Shown piece by piece: positions 52,121 through 60,430 of a stretch of DNA of 64,000 bases (position 1 is its first letter; every line of letters starts with the position of its first letter). The notes under the pieces are model-generated. The model searched no databases, had not been told where the DNA came from, and worked only from the letters and a program-made list of their open reading frames with translations. Origin of the DNA: Collinsella sp. (lineage in GTDB: Bacteria > Actinomycetota > Coriobacteriia > Coriobacteriales > Coriobacteriaceae); NCBI GenBank assembly GCA_019424905.1, contig JAHYYP010000003.1, positions 1-64,000 of the forward strand. The letters are read 5' to 3'. Position numbers and translations under genes: made by a program.

Positions 52121-52295
52121 TGCTCACCGGCACGTCGAGCGTCTCACCGAGGGCGACGAGCATCTCCGCGTCGGGCACCGAGAGCCCGCGTTCCCATTTG
52201 GAAACCGTCTGCCTCACCACGTTCGGCTTGAGCGCGAGCTCCTCCTGCGATAGCCCTTTCGATTTCCTGAGGGCCTGGATGTTCTCGTTCAGCAT
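52121..52295 (-). pseudogene. 5' fragment of another XRE regulator gene
   Basis: It starts MLNENIQALRKSKGLSQEEL with AAAGGAT upstream and continues for about 58 codons through RQTVSKWERGLSVPDAEML, a complete helix-turn-helix. The coding match then ends abruptly at about 52120, where the sequence switches, out of frame, to the other truncated copy. The junction lies in CGTCTTTGCTCACC. It may still give a short DNA-binding peptide followed by nonsense. Confidence 0.7.
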
Positions 52296-52399
52296 GGTGG
52301 ATCCTTTCTCTCGCCCGGTTCCTACGTTACCGCAATGCTGCCCGCAGATGGTCCGTTGCCGCAAGCAACGGGTCGTAACATCGGCGGGGATTGTTTGAG

Positions 52400-52427
52400 T
52401 TCACAGGGGATGCAAGCTCCTTATAAT
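52400..52427 (+). promoter_or_regulatory. Promoter of the 357-residue XRE-membrane gene
   Basis: TTCACA (52400-52405), a 16-base spacer and a perfect TATAAT (52422-52427). The transcript would have a leader of about 210 bases with a direct repeat CCTGC(G/A)G(T/G)TTGC at 52447 and 52471. I see no gene in that leader. Confidence 0.5.
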
Positions 52428-52645
52428 ATGACGTCCATTTAATCTACCTGCGGTTTGCAACCATAGGGTGCCTGCAGGTTGCGTAAAATGAAGCCTCAAG
52501 TTGGTGGTTTCCGCCATGTGGCTACCGTAGTGTGTAAGTCGCCGGCAGGAAAGCACCGAACGCTGGGATGCCGCGCCCGCGCCGTCGCCGTGAGCCAAGA
52601 TCATGACGCCCGAGCGGTCGCTCCCAGCCAACGAGAGGACCTACT

Positions 52646-53719
52646 ATGAGCTTCCGTACCAACCTTCAGTATCTGCGCGCCGAGCGCCATATGACCCAGG
52701 AGCAGCTCGCCATGCTGCTTGGGGTGTCCCGCCAGTCCGTCACCAAGTGGGAGGCCGAGAAGTCCTACCCGGAGATGGATAAGCTCATCAAAATGTGCCA
52801 GATTTTCGAGTGCTCGCTCGATGACCTGGTGCAGGGTGACCTTACCGATCGCGCTCCGGCACCCGCCGTCGCTACCGTGCCGCCCGGTCCCGCGACGGAT
52901 GTGTGTGGCTATGACGACCACATGCGCTCGTTTGCCAAGCGAGTTCCCACGGGTGTCGCCGCGTTTATCCTGGGCGTTGTGGGGCTCGTGCTTTTTGAGG
53001 AAGGGACGGCTCTGCGCGGCCTGTTCAATAGCAGTATGGCTGCAAGTTGGGGCGAGCTTCTGGGGCTGGCCGCCCTGTTCTCCGGCGTGCTTGTGGGCAT
53101 TGGCATCTTGGTTTCTGCTGGCATGGAGCACTCTGCTTTTGTGAAGGCGCATCCCTTTATCGAGGATTTTTATACTGACGATGATCGTCTTCAGGCGCGC
53201 CAGGTGCTGGTACGCGGGTTGGTTACCGGGCTCATGCTCATCATGATGGGGGTTCTGCTGGGCAACTTCATCGAGCATGAGTCTGGCGCGGAGGCTCCTG
53301 CGGGCGCTGCGCTGCTCGCCCTGGTCGCGGTGGGCGTATGGCTGATTGTCCATGCGGGCATGATGTACGGTCGCGTGGATATCGATGAGTACAACCGCGA
53401 TGCGGTCGAGGAACTCGAGGTTGAGGACATCGCCCGCATCGATGTTCCTGAAGCGGTGCGCAACGAGCTGCGCTCCGCAAAGCGCACGCACGAGAAGATC
53501 GAGGCTGCTTGCGGTGTCATCATGCTCGTTTCCACCATCGTTGCGCTGAGTTGGCTGTTTTTGGGTCCTTCGTTCGCTGGGACCACATGGGACGCCATCG
53601 GTAGTGGGCGTCAGGCGGCCGATTCCATCGTCGGCTACTTTTGGCTGCCTTGGCCAATTGGAGGCATTCTCTGCGGCATCGTCAGCATTCTCATGAAGGC
53701 CTTCGGAAGGGACCGTTGA
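52646..53719 (+). CDS. XRE-family regulator with a multi-span membrane domain
   Basis: A 357-residue protein. The N-terminal helix-turn-helix (about 5-62: LRAERHMTQEQLAMLLGVSRQSVTKWEAEKSYP) is followed by a linker and about six membrane segments (roughly 100-120, 133-155, 190-212, 222-242, 292-312, 330-350), with a charged cytoplasmic loop at 245-285. It may be a membrane-tethered regulator sensing an envelope signal; this is inference. The ATG follows a GAGAGG site. It converges on the paralogue at 53863. Confidence 0.85.
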   Translation: MSFRTNLQYLRAERHMTQEQLAMLLGVSRQSVTKWEAEKSYPEMDKLIKMCQIFECSLDDLVQGDLTDRAPAPAVATVPPGPATDVCGYDDHMRSFAKRVPTGVAAFILGVVGLVLFEEGTALRGLFNSSMAASWGELLGLAALFSGVLVGIGILVSAGMEHSAFVKAHPFIEDFYTDDDRLQARQVLVRGLVTGLMLIMMGVLLGNFIEHESGAEAPAGAALLALVAVGVWLIVHAGMMYGRVDIDEYNRDAVEELEVEDIARIDVPEAVRNELRSAKRTHEKIEAACGVIMLVSTIVALSWLFLGPSFAGTTWDAIGSGRQAADSIVGYFWLPWPIGGILCGIVSILMKAFGRDR

Positions 53720-53780
53720 GTAGCTGGAATTTTACTAGTGCTTGCAGTCAATTTGAAGTCTTCGGCTGCGGGCACCTTCG

Positions 53781-53846
53781 AGTCCGCATCACGAGCGCAA
53801 CGCCGCCGCCCAAAAGCGCTGATTCTTGACGCGCGTGATGCGGACT
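53781..53846. repeat. Inverted repeat between converging XRE genes
   Basis: AGTCCGCATCACG (53781-53793) pairs perfectly with 53834-53846 across a 40-base GC-rich loop. Probably a bidirectional 3' end structure; there is no T tail. Confidence 0.5.
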
Positions 53847-53862
53847 TCGGCAGATGCTGCCT

Positions 53863-54483
53863 CTAGTTCAGCAGCCCCCACACGGCAAAGCCGAGTGCTC
53901 CGCCGATGGCGGCCGCGGCGATGAAAGTCAGCAAGTCGTACGCCAGTCGATGCTTCGTCGGCCACGCGCGGCGGGGGAGTACCCGCGGATCGCGCTCGAT
54001 GTTCGCCTCGCCGTTCATGAAGGCGAGGATCTCGCGGTATGTCACCAGGTCGTTCTCGCGCTTGATGCGCTCGAGGACGGTTGCGACAACAAGCGCCGCT
54101 ATCGCCGGCAGGAACGCCGCAGCCGCGGCGACGCCGGCGCCCCAGGTGCCCTCCATCCACTTAAACGCCGGCGACAGTATCAGTGCGAACGCCACCGCCA
54201 GCAACGCGAGCATCAGCACGGCCAGCCATAGCATCCGCGTTCCCATGCGCTTGCGATCTCTTTCGACTGCCTCTTCCATAACGGTCACGTCTCCCTTCAC
54301 GAGCGTGTCTATGGAGGTGTCGAACAGGACGCTCAGCATGAGCAGGCTCTGGACGTCCGGATACGTCTTGTCCCGCTCCCAGTTGCTGATCGTCTGACGC
54401 GATACATAGAGCTTCTCGGCAAGTTGCTCTTGCGAGAGGCCCATCGCCTCGCGCCGCGTCTTGATCTGGTTGCTGATGTCCAT
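53863..54483 (-). CDS. XRE-family regulator with a membrane domain
   Basis: A 206-residue protein. The helix-turn-helix (about 6-60) reads IKTRREAMGLSQEQLAEKL with VSRQTISNWERDKTYPDVQS. Two hydrophobic segments follow (about 88-108 and 117-137), then a third near the C-terminus (LLTFIAAAAIGGALGFAVWG). GGGAGG lies 5-6 bases before the ATG at 54483. It is the intact relative of the truncated copy at 51681 and a paralogue of the equally long gene at 55128. The signal and targets are unknown. Confidence 0.88.
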   Translation of the reverse strand: MDISNQIKTRREAMGLSQEQLAEKLYVSRQTISNWERDKTYPDVQSLLMLSVLFDTSIDTLVKGDVTVMEEAVERDRKRMGTRMLWLAVLMLALLAVAFALILSPAFKWMEGTWGAGVAAAAAFLPAIAALVVATVLERIKRENDLVTYREILAFMNGEANIERDPRVLPRRAWPTKHRLAYDLLTFIAAAAIGGALGFAVWGLLN

Positions 54484-54679
54484 CGTCACCTCCCGGTCGT
54501 GAAGGAGCGTCCCGCGAACACATCGGGTGCGCTATCGAATCTGTTGTACATCATATGCGGCATGGCTTGCCGGGCGCTGCTAAAATTGTTTTGCACGGGG
54601 TTTACCTGCATGATTGTTGCTGCGATGCGTGCCATCGCCGCGGGGAGATCTGGCTTGTGGAGGCTTGCGGGGCGATGGC

Positions 54680-55032
54680 TTAGCGATGTTGTCGAGCAAT
54701 CGTCCAAGTGCGCAGGGCCATGGCGGCGTAGCCGATTGCAGCGTAGGCGATGCCGTAGAACGCGATATCCTGGCTGCCCTCGACCGCGGGGGGAACAGGA
54801 GGGCGAAGGCGGCCCCGAGCGCCGCGGGCAACCAGAAGAGCGTTCGCGCGGAGCCCGCGGCGAGCATGCCGAGGGCGACCGCGGTGATCGGGAGAAGGGC
54901 GTAGAGGAGCGCCATCATGGCGAACATCCCCGCATCGGGTGGGACGGCGCCGACCAGGAAGGCGGGGACCGCCCAACATGCGGCGGCGATGGCGGCTGCG
55001 GCGATGAGCAATGTGCGCGCGGTTGCGTTCAT
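54680..55032 (-). pseudogene. Small membrane protein gene frameshifted at a G-run
   Basis: It starts MNATARTLLIAAAAIAAACW with GAGGAGG upstream and encodes three or four membrane segments. After FALLFPP the frame is lost at six Gs (plus strand, about 54787-54792). One added base would join it to AVEGSQDIAFYGIAYAAIGY and on to the TAA at 54680, giving about 117 residues. It lies between two XRE-membrane genes, where a membrane partner would fit. The break may be a true mutation, a slippage site or a sequence error. No family is recognised. Confidence 0.6.
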
Positions 55033-55127
55033 GGGGCCTCCTCAACGAGAATCGCCCCCATTCTGCCACGAGGGGCGGGAATGGGGGCGATCGTGCCGGC
55101 GAAAGGCCATCCGGTCTGCAGATCTAC

Positions 55128-55748
55128 CTAGCTCAACATCTTGGCGAGCATGCCGATGCCAACACCCACGAGGCCGCCGGCGATGGCGCCGATGATGATC
55201 TGCACCGCGTTGCGGGTCCCCTTCACCCAAGGGTTCATCTCGCGCTCACGGCGCCCCTCGAGCGTGTCGCGATCGACCTGCTCGCCGCGGCTAAACGCCA
55301 ACACCTCGCGGTACGTGACGAGGTCGTGCTGCTTCTTCATGCGTTCCATATACACGAACGCCACGAGCATCACGACAAGCGCCACGGCGGCAAACGCCGC
55401 GGTGGGCGCGATGTGCATGCCCCAGCCCCATTCGAACTGGAACGCCGCCCACGCGCTCAGCACCAAAAACACGACCGCGCTCACGACCGTGATTGTGGAG
55501 AGGGCGTTGTACTTCTTGACCGCTTCGTTCATTACCTGTGCCATGGTTTCCACATCTCCTTTGATGAGGGAGTCCACGGTCACCCCGAACACGTTGGAAA
55601 GCAGCAGCAGGCTCTGGACATCCGGATACGTACGGCCGCACTCCCAGTTGCTGATGGTCTGGCGCGACACGTAGATGCGCTCCGCCAGATCGTCTTGGGA
55701 CAGTCCGAGCTCCGTGCGATGCTCCTTGATGTGCGAGCCCAGCTCCAT
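55128..55748 (-). CDS. XRE-family regulator with a membrane domain (paralogue)
   Basis: 206 residues, the same length and plan as the gene at 53863: helix-turn-helix (about 5-60, HRTELGLSQDDLAERIYVSR), membrane segments at about 85-103 and 112-132, and a C-terminal one (IIIGAIAGGLVGVGIGMLAK). The EAVKKYNALST segment corresponds to the EAVERDRKRMG segment of the paralogue. AGGGAG precedes the ATG at 55748; an earlier in-frame ATG lacks such a site. Function unknown. Confidence 0.88.
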   Translation of the reverse strand: MELGSHIKEHRTELGLSQDDLAERIYVSRQTISNWECGRTYPDVQSLLLLSNVFGVTVDSLIKGDVETMAQVMNEAVKKYNALSTITVVSAVVFLVLSAWAAFQFEWGWGMHIAPTAAFAAVALVVMLVAFVYMERMKKQHDLVTYREVLAFSRGEQVDRDTLEGRREREMNPWVKGTRNAVQIIIGAIAGGLVGVGIGMLAKMLS

Positions 55749-55820
55749 GCGTTTGCTCCCTAGAGGGTCGGGGTGACCCCTGTCGAGAGCCACCATGTCA
55801 TTGACGCGAGCATCGTACCA

Positions 55821-55885
55821 TCAAAGGTCTTTATATTTGACCCCCACGGGGCAAAATCGAGCTGTCAAAAGGCTTTATATACGAC
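55821..55885. promoter_or_regulatory. Direct repeats upstream of the 55748 XRE gene
   Basis: TCAAAGGTCTTTATATTTGAC (55821-55841, shown in part) and the related TCAAAAGGCTTTATAT-CGAC (55865-55885) lie 43 bases apart, 70-140 bases before the divergent XRE gene start. They look like tandem operator half-sites, possibly for self-regulation. Confidence 0.4.
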
Positions 55886-55904
55886 ATCTAGCTGGGAAAA
55901 GAAC

Positions 55905-56046
55905 GGTCCCCAAAGGCGGATGCCTCCGGGGACCGGTTGGTGCGTATAGAGGGGGCGAGCTTGCTTTGGGTTGGTGTTGGCCCCGCCGCTCGGCTCGACT
56001 TTGGAGCGGCGGGGCTCAGCTCTGCCTCGGCGCTGGCGAGGCAGAG
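55905..56046. repeat. Cluster of three strong hairpins
   Basis: GGTCCCC/GGGGACC (55905-55911, 55928-55934), GCCCCGCCGCT/AGCGGCGGGGC (55980-55990, 56005-56015) and CTCTGCCTCG/CGAGGCAGAG (56020-56029, 56037-56046) are all perfect stems. They fill the gap downstream of the ribbon-helix-helix gene. No gene is seen here. Confidence 0.6.
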
Positions 56047-56094
56047 CGCGGCTTTGCCCCGACGTCGGCAGCGGCCGAGCCCTGTCTTCCCGGC

Positions 56095-56286
56095 TTAGCC
56101 CTCTTCGCCTTTGGGCGTGCCCTTGAACGAGGGCTCTTTCTTTGGCAGCCTTCCCGCGCGTTTGAGGGCGTCTCGCAAGATCCATTCCACCTGACCGTTG
56201 GCGCTGCGCATCTCATCGTCCGCCCAGCGTTGGACGGCCTCCCAGATAGCGGGGTCTATACGGAGTGGATACTGCTTGCGTGCCAT
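56095..56286 (-). CDS. Small ribbon-helix-helix (Arc-like) protein
   Basis: 63 residues, opening MARKQYPLRIDPAIWEAVQR with ADDEMRSANGQVEWILRDAL next, the strand-helix-helix pattern of Arc/MetJ-type DNA-binding proteins. The tail is basic and charged. It lies 64 bases downstream of the SPFH gene on the same strand and is probably co-transcribed. It may control the SPFH promoter, where a palindrome is present. A toxin partner is not seen. Confidence 0.75.
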   Translation of the reverse strand: MARKQYPLRIDPAIWEAVQRWADDEMRSANGQVEWILRDALKRAGRLPKKEPSFKGTPKGEEG

Positions 56287-56350
56287 GACGTGCCTTCTTG
56301 TCGAATGTGCAATTTTGCACCCGTCCCCAAATTACTCATTGGTGTTGGGG

Positions 56351-57370
56351 TTAGTACAGCGAGCCTGCGTTGAGCACCGGGTGCGCCTCGGATTCACCGC
56401 AGAGCACCACCATGAGGTTGCTGGCCATCTGCGCCTTGCGCTCGTCGTCCAGCTCGATGGTGCCGCCGGCGGCCATCTCCTTCACGGCCATGTCGACCAT
56501 GGAGACCGCGCCCTCGACGATCTTCTTGCGTGCGGCGATGACGGCCTCGGCCTGCTGGCGGCGCAGCATCGCCTGGGCGATCTCGGGGGAGTAGGCAAGA
56601 TGGGTTAGGCGGGCGTCGTCGACCTCGACGCCGGCGGGCGCCAGGCGCATCGCGAGCTCGCGGCGCAGGGCTTCGGAGACCTCTTCCACATTGGCGCGCA
56701 GCGTGATGGCGCCGGCGGCATCGGACTCGTCCTCCAGGTGGTCGTAGGCGTACACGCTCGCCACGTGGCGCAGCGCCGTCTCGGCCTGCATGGCGACATA
56801 GCTCTGGTAGTCGTCGACGTCGAAGAGCGCCTTGGCGGTATCGGCGACGTGCCACACCACGACGGTTGCGATCTCGATGGGGTTGCCCATTTTGTCGTTG
56901 ACCTTCAGGCGCTCGCCATTCAGGGTGCGCACGCGGGTGGAGATGGTGGTGGGGTTGCCCTTGGCGGCCTTCTGCGCCGCGGCCTTGGCGGCCTTGGAAT
57001 CGCTCATCTCGAGCTCGATCATCTCGCCGATCCCGGCCGATCCGCCCATGCTCTTGCTAAAGAACGGGTTGGCCCAGAAGAAGCCCTCGTCGCGGACGGT
57101 GCCCACGTACTTGCCGAACAGGATGCACACGCGCGCCTGGCCGGGCTGCAGCGAGAAGAATCCGTTGAGTGGGATGAACCACAGGCAAAACGCGAGGATG
57201 CTGAGGCCGAGCCCCCATCCGTAGACTGCGGGCGCGTCGACGCCGTCGGGCGTGCTCGCGAGCCCGATGGTGCTCCAGATAAAGAGGCCGATGATGACGA
57301 TGAGCGCCACCGCCACGGCGACGAGCATGCCGTAGCCCGACTTGGCCTTGAGTTGCTTTTCCACGCTCAT
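56351..57370 (-). CDS. SPFH (stomatin/prohibitin) domain membrane protein
   Basis: A 339-residue protein with two N-terminal membrane segments (about 14-38 and 50-70) followed by an SPFH/band-7 domain starting at FFSLQPGQARVCILFGKYVG and running to about residue 290, with a helical C-terminus (QAMLRRQQAEAVIAARKKIVEG). Such proteins form membrane microdomain scaffolds. The start follows GAAAGGA. It is grouped with the small ribbon-helix-helix gene. Confidence 0.92.
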   Translation of the reverse strand: MSVEKQLKAKSGYGMLVAVAVALIVIIGLFIWSTIGLASTPDGVDAPAVYGWGLGLSILAFCLWFIPLNGFFSLQPGQARVCILFGKYVGTVRDEGFFWANPFFSKSMGGSAGIGEMIELEMSDSKAAKAAAQKAAKGNPTTISTRVRTLNGERLKVNDKMGNPIEIATVVVWHVADTAKALFDVDDYQSYVAMQAETALRHVASVYAYDHLEDESDAAGAITLRANVEEVSEALRRELAMRLAPAGVEVDDARLTHLAYSPEIAQAMLRRQQAEAVIAARKKIVEGAVSMVDMAVKEMAAGGTIELDDERKAQMASNLMVVLCGESEAHPVLNAGSLY

Positions 57371-57483
57371 TGTGAGTTCCTTTCATGACTGCGCCGGCGT
57401 TTGCGTGACGTCCCCGGCGCCGCGCTCCAGATTGCGATGGGGAGGAGGCGAGTCCCCGAGCAGTCCGTGCGACTGCTGATTAC

Positions 57484-57512
57484 ATTGTGATATCACATTG
57501 AGACCAAGTCAA
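57484..57512 (-). promoter_or_regulatory. SPFH promoter overlapped by a palindrome
   Basis: On the minus strand TTGACT (57512-57507), 17 bases and CACAAT (57489-57484). The perfect palindrome TGTGATATCACA (57486-57497) overlaps the -10, a likely repressor site of GntR or ribbon-helix-helix type. Confidence 0.5.
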
Positions 57513-57588
57513 GGAGAATCGGATGCCGTCTCTCATGGCATAAGTGGTTCGGGGCGCCCGGCATCTACGCTCCGTAGAGGTCTTCCTG

Positions 57589-57617
57589 TTGCATCTTGGC
57601 TCGCAAGTCCCTATAAT
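57589..57617 (+). promoter_or_regulatory. Promoter of the efflux leader
   Basis: TTGCAT (57589-57594), a 17-base spacer and perfect TATAAT (57612-57617). It gives a transcript starting near 57624 that includes the leader peptide and then the efflux gene. Confidence 0.7.
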
Positions 57618-57671
57618 AGCCCCACTCACGGCTGAAGGTTTACCTCGAGATTTGGAAAGGGGAGCTGCACC

Positions 57672-57701
57672 ATGCTTGCTTCCATGAGGATTTGGCTCTA
57701 G
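57672..57701 (+). CDS. Leader peptide MLASMRIWL of the Mef-like efflux gene
   Basis: Nine codons and a TAG stop, with a strong GGAAAGGGGAG site (57654-57664) 7 bases upstream. The sequence resembles MTASMRLR, the leader described for macrolide-inducible mef genes (shared A-S-M-R). A 7-base hairpin (CGGTCGC at 57705-57711 with 57716-57722) follows the stop, and its right arm can instead pair with sequence near 57738-57750. This is the layout of drug-induced ribosome-stalling control. Confidence 0.7.
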   Translation: MLASMRIWL

Positions 57702-57764
57702 CCACGGTCGCGTGAGCGACCGGTACTTCGCTGCATACCACCGATCGCATCAAAGGATTATTCC

Positions 57765-59015
57765 ATGACACAACCGAATCCCTGCGCTTCTTGGAAGCGC
57801 TCGCTCGCCATCGTCTGGATCGGCGAGTTCTTCTCCGTGCTCACGAGCTCCATTCTGCAGATGGGTCTCATCTGGCACGTCACCCTCACCACCGGCTCCG
57901 CGAGCGCCCTGTCGTTCGTGAGCCTGGCGGCCTTCTTGCCCATGGCGCTCCTCGGCGCCTTCGCGGGCACCATCGTGGACCGCACGTCCATCAAGCGTCT
58001 CATGATCGGCGCCGATCTCTTCATCGCGGCCGTGAGCCTCACGCTTGTCTTCGGCTCGCTTCGGGGCGACCTCTCTGTCGCCGTTGTGGCGGCGGTGCTG
58101 TTCGTCCGTGCGCTGGGCAGCACGCTCCATACGCCCGCCTTCAACGCGCTCACACCGCTCATCGCCCCGCCCGAGGTGCTCGGCAAGCTGGCGGGCATGC
58201 TGCAGTTCATGCAGTCGGGTAGCTATATCATCGGCAACGCCATCGCCGCGGTGGTCTACCCGGCGTTTGGTCTGACCTTCATGATCGCGCTCGATGTCGC
58301 CGGCGCGGTGCTCGCGAGCATCGCGGTGGCGACCTCCGGCATCAAGACGCCGGCGCCCGAGCGCCATACGCCCGAGGAGAACGCCGAGGCGTCGCACCGC
58401 GCGGTGCGGGCCTTCCTATTGGAGACGGCCAACGGGTACCGCGAGCTCAAACGCCATCACGGTCTGTTCGCCATGCTCTGGATAGGCTTCGCCTTCTCGG
58501 TCCTGTTCTCGCCCATATCCGCGCTGTTCCCGCTCATAGTGTTCGACCATTTTGGGGGCACCACTACGCAGTCGGCTATCGCGGAGATCGCGTTCTCGGT
58601 CGGCATGATCGCGGCGAGCGGCTGGATCGGGGCGACGGGTGGCCTTAAGAACCGCGCGCTTTCGTGCACGCTGGCCATCGGCCTCTTCGGAGCGGGCACG
58701 CTCGCGGGCGGCCTCGTGCCCCCTTCCGCGCTCGTTGTGTTTCTGGGGCTTACGTTCGCGATGGGGGTCTCGAGTCCGCTGTACAGCGCGCCGCAGATGG
58801 CGCTCATGCAGGAGCGCGTCGATCCCGAGTGCATGGGCCGCGTCTTCGGTCTGTACGGAGCGGTCTGCAGCTGGGCTATGCCCGTGGGGCTCGTCGCATC
58901 GACCTTGTTCGCGGACGCCATCGGCGTAAGCGCGTGCTTCGTGCTCATCGGTGCTGCAATGGTGATCCTAGCAGGCATCACCTGGGCGATCCCGAGCATC
59001 CGCAAGATTGGGTAG
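57765..59015 (+). CDS. MFS drug efflux protein, Mef(A)-like
   Basis: A 416-residue major facilitator transporter with 12 expected helices. It resembles the macrolide pump Mef(A) along its length: SILQMGLIWHVTLTTGSA near the start, LIVDR-like AGTIVDRTSIKRLMIGADLF after helix 2, and MALMQERVDPECMGRVFGLY before helix 10. AAAGGA lies 8 bases before the ATG. The leader peptide upstream suggests induction by a ribosome-targeting drug. Substrate is inferred, not shown. Confidence 0.88.
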   Translation: MTQPNPCASWKRSLAIVWIGEFFSVLTSSILQMGLIWHVTLTTGSASALSFVSLAAFLPMALLGAFAGTIVDRTSIKRLMIGADLFIAAVSLTLVFGSLRGDLSVAVVAAVLFVRALGSTLHTPAFNALTPLIAPPEVLGKLAGMLQFMQSGSYIIGNAIAAVVYPAFGLTFMIALDVAGAVLASIAVATSGIKTPAPERHTPEENAEASHRAVRAFLLETANGYRELKRHHGLFAMLWIGFAFSVLFSPISALFPLIVFDHFGGTTTQSAIAEIAFSVGMIAASGWIGATGGLKNRALSCTLAIGLFGAGTLAGGLVPPSALVVFLGLTFAMGVSSPLYSAPQMALMQERVDPECMGRVFGLYGAVCSWAMPVGLVASTLFADAIGVSACFVLIGAAMVILAGITWAIPSIRKIG

Positions 59016-59069
59016 CGCTCTGGCGGAGTGCGTTTCGTTTCGGACGGCTCGTAGGGTCGCTGCGACGTG

Positions 59070-59121
59070 AAGGGTGGTCGACGGTGCGCCTGCGAGGGCG
59101 CCGTCGACCACCCTTTTGTTT
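59070..59121 (+). terminator. Terminator after the efflux gene
   Basis: A 14-base perfect stem (59071-59084 with 59101-59114) capped by further GC pairs and followed by TTTTGTTTAA. Confidence 0.88.
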
Positions 59122-59272
59122 AATTCGTCTGGCCCGGCGCCGATCATCATCTGTTCGCCGGGCGATTGCGATGCCGCCGCTTGCCGATACGCGGCTCCTT
59201 ACGTTGTGCGCATCCCATCGTTCTGGCAGCGTTTCCTGCAGTTAATCTCCAGAGCCCGAGGCGGTGGCCCCT

Positions 59273-60368
59273 ATGAGTAATCTGCTCGAATCCATTCTGC
59301 GCGTCGGTATGACCGTGTTCATCGTCGGCCCGCTCACTGCATGGGTCGCCCGCCGCGGCGCGCGCGAGCGCAGCGAGGCAACGGACAGCCTCGATTGCTT
59401 CACGGTGCGCATGCCCGCAGCCATCCGCACGATCATCGCCTGCTGCGCCGTCGCGTTCGAACTGCTCATGCTGGGTGTCTACGTCTGGCAGGGCGTCTCG
59501 CTGGGCGAGTGGGACCACGAACTTGTGTGGTTCGGTCATGCCATGGCGCTCGCGGGTATGGCTATCTGGGCCTTGCTGAGCATCCCGCGTATCGACGTGG
59601 ACGGTGGGCGCATTCTCTCGCGTAACGCCTTCGGCATCCGCAAGGAGACGACGTTTGGCAACATCACCCGTGCAACGCTTCACGCGCAGATGATGAGGAT
59701 CGACCTGTTCGAGGGCGACCGGAAGTTCTGCTCGATAAGCCTCGAGGGGGTGTGCTCGCTCAACCTCCTCGCCCGTCTGGAGGAAGGGGGCATCGAAGTC
59801 TCGGACGCCGTCGACGGTCCCATGACCAAGGCGGGCCTGTGTTGGTCTGCCATCAAGCCGTTGACGATTGTTTTCAACGGCATGGCCCTCGTCTTCTCGT
59901 TCGTGATCGCCTTCATGGCTGTTTTCACCGAAGATGGAGCCCGCTTGCTCTTACTCGTCCCGTTCCTCTTCCTGTTCATAGGGGGGGTTCCTGCCCCTGC
60001 TCATGCTCGGCATGCCCGCCCGCGGCATCCTCGAGATCGGCAGGCAGGAGCGCGAACTCGGTTTCTCCTTCTCCGAGGAGATGGCAAGCCGAGGTGCCAC
60101 GGGCACTTCGCTTGTCGACGACGATTGGTTCATCGAGATCAGCAACGCCCGCGTCGTGGCGTTTCGCCGCGATTACCTCAAGAAGATCACGGCGCACGAG
60201 AACAGCGAGAGCGGCGACCGCTGCACGGTGACCACGAGGGGTGGTCGCAAAATCAAAGTGTATGCAGCGGGCAGCACGCTCGAGGACCTGCGCACGTGGT
60301 TCAAACAGGGCGCCAAGGCCAGAAGTACGGTCGACCGTGCAGAGGACGCGCTCGAGGCGACCGTCTGA
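59273..60368 (+). pseudogene. Membrane protein gene frameshifted at a seven-G run
   Basis: It starts MSNLLESILRVGMTVFIVGP after a GAGGCGG site and has membrane segments near residues 10-28, 55-75, 85-105, 200-225 and 228-245. At GGGGGGG (59981-59987) the frame shifts. Removing one G joins FLFLFIGG to FLPLLMLGMPARGILEIG and an open frame to the TGA at 60368, giving about 364 residues. The C-terminal part (IEISNARVVAFRRDYLKKI) looks like a PH-type domain. As read, a chimeric tail continues in the wrong frame to 60613. Function unknown. Confidence 0.65.
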
Positions 60369-60399
60369 GCGGGCTGCCTGTCATAGATTCAAATACGGG

Positions 60400-60430
60400 A
60401 AGGGGCGCAGTTCAGTTGGCGCCCCTTGTC
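60400..60430. terminator. Terminator between the membrane gene and the MGMT-like gene
   Basis: A 9-base perfect stem (AAGGGGCGC with GCGCCCCTT) followed by TTGTC; converging genes share it. Confidence 0.6.
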
